Under the pieces are notes generated by a model. It made no database searches. It saw only the letters and a program-made list of their open reading frames with translations, and was not told the DNA's origin. From the NCBI GenBank assembly GCA_030528545.1, contig JAUMYR010000015.1, forward strand, positions 1 to 9,239: 9,239 nt of DNA, in the 5' to 3' direction. This document shows, piece by piece, positions 1-5,475 of the stretch; position 1 is the stretch's first letter; every line of letters begins with the position of its first letter. The position numbers and the translations under genes are program-made. The stretch comes from Propionibacteriaceae bacterium. GTDB lineage: Bacteria; Actinomycetota; Actinomycetes; Propionibacteriales; Propionibacteriaceae.

Positions 1-449
1 GCTTCCTGGGCGAGGACCTCGGGGTCAGGTGCCGGTGCGGCGCTTTCCATCCAGAACGAATAGAACCATTTCCGTTCGGCTTGCAGTGCGATGCAGGTCA
101 CAATTACGCCATCATCTCGACCACGCCAGACCAACTCAGATCGGTCGGGTTGGGGCTTGGCAACCGAGATGTAACATCGGCGCTGCTGATGCCACCACAT
201 ACCATCGCGGGAACAAGGTACTTCGCGCCCAATGAACGTATCTCGGCAAACCCGCTTGGCTTTATCCGGCGAGGGTTGCGTAGAAGCCGATCTGACCGTA
301 CCGGGTTTGGACGCTTTGATCTGGCAGGCAGCCCCATTAGATAGTATAGAACCATAACACTCCACTGGCCTTTCGGCCTTCGCAGCGCCGTTAGCTAGAA
401 AGCAAAAGAGTAGCGATGCAAATACTATCCTGGCGCAAATCTTCAACAC
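1..449 (-). CDS. Secreted cysteine-rich protein, C-terminus beyond window (partial)
   Basis: An uninterrupted reading frame of 149 codons runs leftward from a GTG at 449-447 to the window edge. A GAGG ribosome-binding site lies 7 nt upstream of the GTG. Residues 1-25 form a clear signal peptide: K3 and R7, a hydrophobic core at 8-19, and an AKA cleavage site at 23-25. The mature part has paired cysteines, a VPC...MWW...CYISVAKPQP segment (about 78-100), a W-x-G-x-x-D-G-V-I-V-x-C segment, and near the edge PAPDPEVLAQEA. This pattern (VPC, a Trp-rich strand, CY, P-x-P, WxG, then PDPxxLAxxA) is one I recall from secreted actinomycete proteins of unknown function, often about 300 residues long. 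The GTG overlaps the TGA of the upstream lipoprotein gene, so the two are probably co-translated and both act outside the membrane. The reading frame and signal peptide are seen directly; the family is from memory; the function is unknown. Confidence 0.8.
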   Translation of the reverse strand, partial: MLKICARIVFASLLFCFLANGAAKAERPVECYGSILSNGAACQIKASKPGTVRSASTQPSPDKAKRVCRDTFIGREVPCSRDGMWWHQQRRCYISVAKPQPDRSELVWRGRDDGVIVTCIALQAERKWFYSFWMESAAPAPDPEVLAQE

Positions 450-988
450 GGCGAGTCCTCATTATCCATCTTAAATATGCTCCAGCTATTATCGCTCAGT
501 TTCCGTAGCTGGTACTTTTCCCTAGAGGTTCGGGAGAGGCCTCTCTCGACCCCATTAGCGTCGATCGAGTTCACTGAGTTCAAGTCTAGACAAAAAGTAA
601 CTCCCAGCTCCAAAGGCCCACCAGGAGCAGGTTCTGGATGGCTGATTTTCCAACTGCTATAGCTAGGTCTACCGCTGACGCGGCTTCCTGACTCAATCAG
701 CTCACGCATCATCTCAACGGTGGTGTCTTCAGCGTCATCTGTCACATAAACCGTCACGCTGCTCAGGTCCCCTGTCGGCTGCTGCCCCCAGGCGTAGAGC
801 GCGTCCAGGTATTCCCGGACGTGTTGGTAGGCGGCGAGCCGGTCGCCGGTGAACTCGATTGTTGGGCTGGGGCTCGGGGTGGGGCTGGATGGGGGTGGTG
901 AGACCGGCATGGTGGGAGTCGGGGTGCCTCCGGTCTGACAACCCATGAGTGCCAGTGCTGTGATTGCTATCCACAGGCGATGCCGCAT
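443..988 (-). CDS. Putative lipoprotein of unknown function
   Basis: The 181-residue product starts with a short lipoprotein signal peptide: MRHR, a hydrophobic core, then the lipobox L-M-G-C with Cys17 as the lipid-modified residue. A Pro/Ser/Thr-rich spacer (about residues 18-43) follows, typical of a tether from membrane to folded domain. The remaining ~135 residues begin with a helix (RLAAYQHVREYLDALYAWG) and end in short strands. That outline would suit an NTF2-like alpha+beta fold, but this is a guess. Two cysteines, in FCLDL and at the very C-terminus, could form a disulfide. I chose the ATG at 988 because GAAGGAGG lies 4 nt upstream of it. An in-frame ATG at 1015 has its GGGAGG directly abutting and would put nine extra residues before the signal peptide. 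The stop overlaps the GTG of the next leftward gene, so the pair forms an operon. Confidence 0.75.
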   Translation of the reverse strand: MRHRLWIAITALALMGCQTGGTPTPTMPVSPPPSSPTPSPSPTIEFTGDRLAAYQHVREYLDALYAWGQQPTGDLSSVTVYVTDDAEDTTVEMMRELIESGSRVSGRPSYSSWKISHPEPAPGGPLELGVTFCLDLNSVNSIDANGVERGLSRTSREKYQLRKLSDNSWSIFKMDNEDSPC

Positions 989-1038
989 CAGTCCTCCTTC
1001 GCACCGATGCCTCATCCTCCCACACGACAGGTCAACCC

Positions 1039-1070
1039 GGACACGCCTGTGGATAACCCGCCACGTGTCC
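1039..1070. repeat. Inverted repeat enclosing the perfect DnaA-like box
   Basis: GGACACG (1039-1045) and CGTGTCC (1064-1070) are perfect 7-bp inverted arms separated by 18 bp. The loop holds TGTGGATAA. On the minus strand this lies 50-80 nt upstream of the lipoprotein start, so it would fit in that gene's promoter or leader. Whether it acts as an operator or an RNA hairpin cannot be told from sequence. Confidence 0.35.
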
Positions 1071-1091
1071 CCGCGTCCGCTCTAGAAACGG

Positions 1092-1135
1092 AGACCAGCG
1101 GCTGCCAACACCACCCTGCTGGCAGCCGCTGGTCT
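1092..1135. terminator. Perfect 16-bp-arm hairpin, possible terminator
   Basis: AGACCAGCGGCTGCCA (1092-1107) is exactly complementary to 1120-1135, with a 12-nt loop. It is the strongest short hairpin I noticed in the window. On the minus strand it is followed by CCGTTTCT, a weak U-tract; on the plus strand no T-run follows. It could be an intrinsic terminator for former leftward transcription through the IS relic, insulating the lipoprotein operon. Actinobacterial terminators often lack a full U-tract. A protein-binding palindrome or mobile-element remnant is possible, because no intact gene ends here. Confidence 0.45.
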
Positions 1136-1322
1136 GGGTTACCGGGGACACCGGGGCACTTCGTAGGCATGTCCACACCGCTATCGTGACGCTCTTTGAA
1201 CGGTTCGGATCGGCCGCGTCGGGGCTCGGCGACCGAGATCTAGCACTGACGTTGCCGATTCCGCCACCTACCCTCGCGGAAGCACGGAATCTCACGGCGG
1301 GTCTCCTGAGTTTCACTGTCCC

Positions 1323-1726
1323 GCGTCAGGTCTTGACAGGTCGGCGGTGAGGAGCATGTGAAGCGCCCCGGGTTTCGCCCCGGTGGCTTGCGTGGCTGTC
1401 GGGGCTGGTTATGGGTGGTCTCGTTCTTTCTGGGGCCCAGTAGCAGAGGGTTTCGTGGCGACCTCGGTGGTTCCAGCAGCCGCCCCAGCACGCGGAGCGG
1501 AACTCGACCTCGGTGACGCGGAGCCAGGCGCTCTAGCGTGGATCGGTCCGGTCCTACAGCACCCATTGGCGGCCTCGGCCCGGGCGTGTCGTAGGGGTTC
1601 ATCCCAGGACCAGCCAGAGGCACCGATGCCAGCGTCGCGGCGGAGAGGAACCGCCGGGTTCCTGGCGACCGTCTCAGTCTGGCGGACTGAAAACCAGCCC
1701 GCGGCCGCCTGTCAAGACACCGACGC
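1323..1726. repeat. Imperfect 18/19-bp inverted repeat bracketing the IS relic
   Basis: GCGTCAGGTCTTGACAGG at 1323-1340 matches the reverse complement of 1708-1726, GCGTCGGTGTCTTGACAGG. The last 11 bases (GTCTTGACAGG) are identical; the next 7-8 align with one gap and one or two changes. The arms enclose 367 bp that include the transposase relic. They could be ends of a non-autonomous element, or a pre-existing structure into which the IS inserted. Both arms contain TTGACA, but I see no good -10 hexamer at the right distance on either strand. Confidence 0.4.
1359..1620 (-). pseudogene. Degenerate C-terminal fragment of IS3-type transposase OrfB
   Basis: Read leftward in two frames, this stretch recalls the end of IS3-family integrase-core transposases. 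About 1525-1585 gives ARAEAANGCCRTGPIHAR, resembling the 'ALAEAxNGLYKxELI' block. After a frame change near 1520, about 1425-1517 gives VTEVEFRSACWGGCWNHRGRHETL, resembling 'SVxEVExATLxWVxWWNHxRLHxxLGY'. Catalytic-core sequence further upstream is missing and no continuous frame remains. At the 3' side, TGAAGCGCCCCGGGTTTCG (1359-1377) looks like an IS3-type terminal inverted repeat, with a 5'-TG end and a GCCCCGGG core. I could not find the matching opposite end, so the element is truncated and cannot move on its own. The match was made by eye, without a database. Confidence 0.5.
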
Positions 1727-1841
1727 TTTGGCGCCCGCATTTTTCTACCCCGGATAAAGCACCTGGCAGGAACAGAGCTATATCACTAACCCGAGCATTC
1801 CATGGGGGTATGACTAGGCATTTCGTTGGTTCCAGCCAGCC

Positions 1842-1870
1842 GGGACAGGCCGAGTGATGGCAGGTATAAG
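1842..1870 (+). promoter_or_regulatory. Candidate promoter of the ATP-grasp operon
   Basis: GGGACA (1842-1847) and TATAAG (1865-1870) are spaced 17 bp apart, as in a housekeeping sigma factor promoter. The -35 matches TTGACA at four of six positions. Transcription would begin near 1877 and give a leader of about 70 nt containing the palindrome at 1886-1901. A second possibility is leaderless initiation near 1948, using the weak hexamer TGTAGT (1935-1940), because the first gene lacks a ribosome-binding site. Confidence 0.35.
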
Positions 1871-1885
1871 AACAGCATAAGAGGG

Positions 1886-1901
1886 GTGAGAGCACTCTCA
1901 C
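1886..1901. promoter_or_regulatory. 16-bp palindrome, candidate operator
   Basis: GTGAGAG-CA-CTCTCAC is a perfect inverted repeat with 7-bp arms and a 2-bp centre. It lies 16 bp after the candidate -10 hexamer and 46 bp before the first operon gene, a usual place for a dimeric repressor site. The 2-nt centre is too short for an RNA loop without opening pairs, which favours a DNA-binding site. No regulator gene lies in the window, so its cognate protein is unknown. Confidence 0.45.
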
Positions 1902-1947
1902 TTTACTTTCACCGATTTTCGGGTAATGACGCGATGTAGTAGACCTC

Positions 1948-2745
1948 ATGACCAAGACACGCATCCTCACCCTGGTTGACCGGCGCTACCGCGCGCAGGC
2001 TCAGCCGCGCGGCATGGTCGCCGCGTTGCGTGATCTCGGTGCCGACGTGGTCGTCCTGGACGACGCTCAGGTCGCCGAGACCAACTGGCACGATGCGCTG
2101 AACACCACCGATGTGGCGGTGGCCCGGGGCCGTAAACCCCAGACGCTGGCAGCACTGGAGTTCGCCCAGCACGCCGGACTACCCGTTGTCGACAGCGCCG
2201 CCGCCGTCGAAGGCGTTCGCGATAAGCGCCTCATGACCCGGACTCTGCTGGAGACCGGCGTCCCCACTCCCCGAACGATCATCGGGTCCCTCGGCCGGAT
2301 CGCCTGCTCCGATCTGGTCTTCCCGCTGATCCTCAAGCCGATCTTCGGCGACAACAGCACGGGCCTAGTGATCGTCGAAACCCCAGAAGAACTGTCCGCG
2401 CTGTCGTGGCCCGAGCCCGAGGCTCTCGCCCAGGAATACCACCCCAACCAGGGCGCCGACCTCAAGCTCTACGTCATCGACGGCTGCGTCACCGCCGTGC
2501 GCAAGGCCTCCCCCATCACCCCCTGCACTTCGGGCAGGCTCGGCCAGACCGAACTCACCCCAGAACTGCGCGAGCTCGCCCACCGGTGCGGCGAGGCCTT
2601 CGGGCTGAGGTTCTACGGTGTTGACTGCCTCGAACTCGACGGACGCACCGAGGTGCTCGAAGTCAACGAGTTCCCCAACTATTCCTCCGTGCCTTATGCC
2701 TCGGAGCTGCTGGCGCTGCAGGTGCTGCGGAGGGCCGCCGCATGA
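1948..2745 (+). CDS. ATP-grasp enzyme A (RimK/ITPK-like), first gene of operon
   Basis: This 265-residue protein has the full ATP-grasp layout. Residues 1-90 form the pre-ATP-grasp domain. K93 sits in the R-D-K motif. K130 is followed by a glycine loop GDNSTG (134-139). The hinge is AQEY (161-164), then DLKLYVIDG (171-179, D171 and K173) and R185. D226 and the metal-binding E238-V-N240 complete the site. Such enzymes activate a carboxylate as acyl-phosphate and join it to an amine, or phosphorylate an alcohol; the substrate cannot be read from sequence. The length suits a stand-alone enzyme. The ATG is the only plausible start: an in-frame TGA lies at 1927-1929 with no GTG or TTG between. No ribosome-binding site precedes it, so leaderless translation is possible. 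The stop overlaps the next gene (ATGA). Confidence 0.85.
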   Translation: MTKTRILTLVDRRYRAQAQPRGMVAALRDLGADVVVLDDAQVAETNWHDALNTTDVAVARGRKPQTLAALEFAQHAGLPVVDSAAAVEGVRDKRLMTRTLLETGVPTPRTIIGSLGRIACSDLVFPLILKPIFGDNSTGLVIVETPEELSALSWPEPEALAQEYHPNQGADLKLYVIDGCVTAVRKASPITPCTSGRLGQTELTPELRELAHRCGEAFGLRFYGVDCLELDGRTEVLEVNEFPNYSSVPYASELLALQVLRRAAA

Positions 2746-3548
2746 GGATCGCATTGCTCACCTCACAGCAGGTCCCCTCCTCCCAATCGGTGACCCGCGA
2801 CTGCCTAACCTTGCTCGCCTCCTGGGGCGCCAGCGTGGACGTGCTGCACCACGAGGAGGGCCTCACCGACCTGGTGCATCTGCCCGTCGAACACGACCTC
2901 TACCTGCTGAAGTCACCCTCCCCGGACGCCGTGTCTCTCGCCGCCGCCCTGGAGGCGCGGGGCGCGCTATGCCTGAACCGCCCCGCCATGCTGTGGGCCT
3001 GCCACGACCGCATCCACACCACCGCCTTGCTTGCCGCCGCGGGAGTCCCCGTGCCCCGCACCTGGACGACCAAGAACGCCGCCGAACTCGCCGGACTGCT
3101 CGACGACGGACCGCTGGTCATCAAAACCGCGGCACTCGACCGCTCCGCTGGCGCCCGCGTCATCTGGGATGCCGACGAGATCGTCGACCTGCCCCACGAG
3201 GCGGTACTCGCGCAACAGTTCCACCCCTCCGACCACCGCGACCGCAAGCTCTACCGCATCGGCAGCCAGACCTTCGGCGTCAAACGCTCCTGGCCCGCCA
3301 CCAGCTACGAATCCACGGTTGGGGAGCCCTTCGCGGTCACCCCGGAGATGCGCGAGATCACCGATCGCGTCGGCGCCGCTTTCAACAGCGACCTGTTCGG
3401 GCTCGACCTGGTCGAGGCCGAGGAGGGCCTGCTGGTGGTCGACGTCCACCCATTCCCCGGGTTCAAGGGCGTGCCGGACGCCGCCCTGAGGCTCGCTGAC
3501 TATATCTACGCCCGAGGCAAGGAGGCCCTCGAATGTCCACCCAACTGA
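2742..3548 (+). CDS. ATP-grasp-like protein B with altered active site
   Basis: The 268-residue product starts MRIALLTSQQVP, like enzyme C, and shares its domain order, but several key positions differ. The usual D-K is D89-R90. After K128 the glycine-rich loop (GHRGAG in C) is ALDRSAGA (131-138). The D-L-K motif is D167-R-K169. The metal-binding D/E-x-N is D234-V-H236, with His for Asn. K128, K169, K181 and D222 remain. The end of the domain, DVHPFPGFKGVPDA, still matches C. It may be a weakened or retuned enzyme, or a non-catalytic partner of A or C. The gene overlaps A by ATGA and has its own GGAGGG site 7 nt before the start. Its 3' end contains the ribosome-binding site and start of the dehydrogenase gene (16-bp overlap). 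ATP-grasp fold is fairly certain; activity is not. Confidence 0.8.
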   Translation: MRIALLTSQQVPSSQSVTRDCLTLLASWGASVDVLHHEEGLTDLVHLPVEHDLYLLKSPSPDAVSLAAALEARGALCLNRPAMLWACHDRIHTTALLAAAGVPVPRTWTTKNAAELAGLLDDGPLVIKTAALDRSAGARVIWDADEIVDLPHEAVLAQQFHPSDHRDRKLYRIGSQTFGVKRSWPATSYESTVGEPFAVTPEMREITDRVGAAFNSDLFGLDLVEAEEGLLVVDVHPFPGFKGVPDAALRLADYIYARGKEALECPPN

Positions 3549-4684
3549 ACGCCACCATCATCGGTGCCGGACGCATCGGGATCGGGCTAGCCGCCGACCT
3601 ATTGCATCGTTCCGGCTACCAGATCACCATCATCGGCCGCGGCGAGACCATCGCTGAGTTGCAGCGCTGCGGACACGCCACCGTGCGGCTGACCGATGGG
3701 ACGGTCACCGAAGACACCACCGTCCCCATGACCGCGCTCTTCCATAGCGACGCGGCAGCCACCGCGGCGATCGCCGCCTCCGATGTGGTGTGCATCGCGG
3801 TCGGGGCCGACAACATCCCGGCCATCGCCGATCAGCTCGCCGCCGGCCTGGGCGCCGCCAGCCGCCCGGTCAATGTGATCGCCTTCGAGAACCGTGAGGA
3901 CGCCGCCGACGTGCTGCGCACCGAACTCACCGCCCGCCTCGGAGAGGACGCGAACCGGCACGGCATGACCGGCACCGTCATCGCCCGCGCTGTCGCCCAG
4001 CGCGTCATCGACGACGGCGTCCTGGTCGTCGGGGACCGGCCCGAAGAGTTCTATGTGGACGCCGCCGCCCTGACCGAGCCGAAGCCACGGATCCGGGGCA
4101 TGGTCGAGGTCGACGACTTCCGCGCCTACTACCGCAGGAAGCTATACCGTTACTCCGCCGGTCATGCGACGGCCGCCTACCTCGGCAAGATCAAGGGCTA
4201 CCGTTACCTACACGCCGCCGTGATGGACCCCGAGATCTCCGTGGCCGTGCTAAACGCCATGGACGAGGGCCGACGCGGCCTCAAAGCTCGCTACGGGGCC
4301 GAGGTCGCGGGCACCCACGACGAACTGCTGGATATCCTCGCCCGGTTCCGTAACGCTGCCCTCGGCGATACCGTCGCCCGGGTCGGCCGGGACCCCCGGC
4401 GCAAACTCCGCCGCAGCGAACGCCTCATCGGAGCCGCCCGGCTAGCCGCGAAGGCCGACGTGCTCCCGGTCTACCTCACCGCCGCCGCGGCCGCCGCCCT
4501 CGAAAGCGACCCAGACATCGCCAGTTCCCCGGAATGTATGCGCAACTGCATCGCCGATATCACCGGCCTCTCAACGAAACACGTCGTCACCCGGCTGATC
4601 GCCCGCGCCTGGGCGGACCTAGCAGCCGAGACCAGCACCGAAGTTCCCCTCCTCTCCCTCCCAGAAATGAGTGTGACAGCATGA
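3533..4684 (+). CDS. Mannitol-1-phosphate 5-dehydrogenase-like oxidoreductase
   Basis: The 383-residue protein aligns by eye along its length with bacterial MtlD, which interconverts mannitol 1-phosphate and fructose 6-phosphate. It has a Rossmann GAGRIG (11-16), DVVCIAVG (84-91), VIAFENREDAADVL (115-128) where MtlD has 'IIACENM', KLYRYSAGHATAAYLG (203-218) where E. coli MtlD has KLFTLNTGHAITAYLG, and RFRNAALGDTVARVGRDPRRKL (271-292). K203 and H211 match the catalytic Lys and His; the Asn of K-x4-N-x2-H is S208. After the second beta strand G35-R36 replaces the usual Asp, suggesting NADP(H) preference. Its place among ATP-grasp genes, without mannitol transport genes, argues against ordinary mannitol catabolism and for a polyol- or sugar-phosphate-like biosynthetic substrate. 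The start is supported by AAGGAGG 7 nt upstream; the stop overlaps the next gene (ATGA). Confidence 0.85.
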   Translation: MSTQLNATIIGAGRIGIGLAADLLHRSGYQITIIGRGETIAELQRCGHATVRLTDGTVTEDTTVPMTALFHSDAAATAAIAASDVVCIAVGADNIPAIADQLAAGLGAASRPVNVIAFENREDAADVLRTELTARLGEDANRHGMTGTVIARAVAQRVIDDGVLVVGDRPEEFYVDAAALTEPKPRIRGMVEVDDFRAYYRRKLYRYSAGHATAAYLGKIKGYRYLHAAVMDPEISVAVLNAMDEGRRGLKARYGAEVAGTHDELLDILARFRNAALGDTVARVGRDPRRKLRRSERLIGAARLAAKADVLPVYLTAAAAAALESDPDIASSPECMRNCIADITGLSTKHVVTRLIARAWADLAAETSTEVPLLSLPEMSVTA

Positions 4685-5475
4685 GAATCGCGTTCATCCT
4701 GACTCGCCGCGTCCCCGACGTCCCCAGCCCTATCGTGACGGAAGTGCGGCGTCTGCTCACCGAAGCAGGACACGACGTCACCGGGTGGATCCCGGAAGAC
4801 CGCCTGTTGCGCACCGACACCCTCGCCGATGAGGCCGATGTGTACGTGCTCAAGAGCCACACCGAGCTGGCGCTGAGCTACGCAGCCGCGCTGCACGCGC
4901 AGGGCACCCCGGTGTTCAACCCCTTCGAAGCCTGCCTGCTGGCCCAAGACAAGGTCTCGGCCAGCCGCCGGATGCGCCAGCTGGGCGTCCCGACCCCGGG
5001 CACCTGGCTCGTCGCCGAACCCCAGCAGGCCCTGCCGCTTCTCGGCTGCGGTGCCCTCATCATCAAACCCAACCGCGGACACCGCGGGGCCGGTGTGCAC
5101 CTCGTGCGCACCCCCGACGAGCTGGACGCGCTGCCCCGCTCTCAGGGCCCGCTGATCGCCCAGCGCCACGTCCCCGGACCCGGCGAGGACCTCAAGGTCT
5201 ATGTCGCTGGAGATGAGGTCTGGGCAGTTCGCAAGGTCTTCGGCAAGACCTCTTTCACCCAGCCCGGCCGACCGGTCGAGGTCAGTGACGAGGTGCGCGG
5301 CATCGCCGCCAAGATCCGTGCCGGTTTCGGGCTCGACCTATTCGGCTGTGACGTGATCGAATCCCCCGACGGCCCCCAGGTAGTCGATGTGAACTACTTC
5401 CCCGGCTACAAGGGCTGCCCCGATCCCGCCCCGGGCATCGCCGAATCGATCTCACGCTTCGCGCTAGCAGCATGA
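4681..5475 (+). CDS. ATP-grasp enzyme C (ITPK/RimK-like)
   Basis: This 264-residue protein has a complete ATP-grasp site: D90-K91, K129, glycine loop GHRGAG (133-138), hinge IAQR (159-162), D170-L-K172, R184, D224 and metal-binding D236-V-N238. The last motif continues as DVNYFPGYKGCPD, closely like the D-[IV]-N-x-F-P-x-[YF] signature of inositol-tris/tetrakisphosphate kinases (ITPK), which share this fold with RimK-type ligases. Kinase activity on a polyol phosphate and amide ligation are both possible. The N-terminus MRIAFILTRRVP matches that of protein B, so B and C are probably paralogues. The ATG at 4681 overlaps the dehydrogenase stop (ATGA); the frame is open further upstream to 4534, but that part lies inside the dehydrogenase gene and is not protein-like. 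There is no clear ribosome-binding site, so translation is probably coupled. Confidence 0.85.
   Translation: MRIAFILTRRVPDVPSPIVTEVRRLLTEAGHDVTGWIPEDRLLRTDTLADEADVYVLKSHTELALSYAAALHAQGTPVFNPFEACLLAQDKVSASRRMRQLGVPTPGTWLVAEPQQALPLLGCGALIIKPNRGHRGAGVHLVRTPDELDALPRSQGPLIAQRHVPGPGEDLKVYVAGDEVWAVRKVFGKTSFTQPGRPVEVSDEVRGIAAKIRAGFGLDLFGCDVIESPDGPQVVDVNYFPGYKGCPDPAPGIAESISRFALAA

Larger units (their letters stand above)
967..1177. promoter_or_regulatory. Cluster of DnaA-box-like 9-mers
   Basis: TGTGGATAA at 1048-1056 is a perfect minus-strand match to the DnaA-box consensus TTATCCACA. Two imperfect matches lie nearby on the plus strand: CTATCCACA at 967-975 (8/9, inside the lipoprotein signal-peptide codons) and ATGTCCACA at 1169-1177 (7/9). 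The perfect site sits in the loop of an inverted repeat. Three sites in 210 bp just upstream of the lipoprotein gene could mean DnaA control of that gene, or a relic of a plasmid-type origin. I see no AT-rich unwinding region or iterons, and no replication gene is in the window, so an active origin is unlikely. Confidence 0.25.
989..1947. other. Intergenic region between divergent operons, no intact gene
   Basis: This ~960-bp stretch separates the leftward lipoprotein pair from the rightward ATP-grasp operon. I see no reading frame in it with a credible start, ribosome-binding site and protein-like composition. The frames that stay open are Arg/Pro/Ser-rich, as expected from chance in GC-rich DNA. 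It contains the DnaA-box-like sites, hairpin, IS3 relic, long inverted repeat and promoter-proximal palindrome listed separately. I found nothing recognisable in 1180-1320 or 1730-1840. No tRNA cloverleaf was noticed. The presence of an insertion-sequence relic fits a slowly decaying accessory stretch. Confidence 0.6.

Noticed and set aside
1032..1316. Minus-strand frame of 94 codons containing the 1092-1135 hairpin
   Set aside because: It runs through the perfect hairpin, has no good start context and gives low-complexity Arg/Ser sequence.
1635..1670. Two overlapping small hairpins (CGGCGG/CCGCCG and GGAACC/GGTTCC)
   Set aside because: Six-bp GC-rich stems are common by chance at this base composition, and the two exclude each other.
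1240..1740. Long open minus-strand frame of 166 codons in the intergenic region
   Set aside because: The product is dominated by Arg, Pro and Gly with no domain-like pattern and no ribosome-binding site. The transposase resemblance lies in other frames, so this is a GC-bias artefact.
1383..1757. Plus-strand frame of 124 codons across the IS relic
   Set aside because: No start signal or recognisable motif; it is antisense to the transposase remnant.
1857..1880. Seven-codon frame MAGIRTA as a possible precursor peptide
   Set aside because: It overlaps the candidate -10 hexamer, has no ribosome-binding site and is too short to support a claim.
4534..4680. N-terminal extension of ATP-grasp enzyme C
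   Set aside because: The frame is open, but it lies inside the dehydrogenase gene and encodes Arg/Pro-rich sequence. The ATG at 4681 begins exactly where the paralogue B begins (MRIA).
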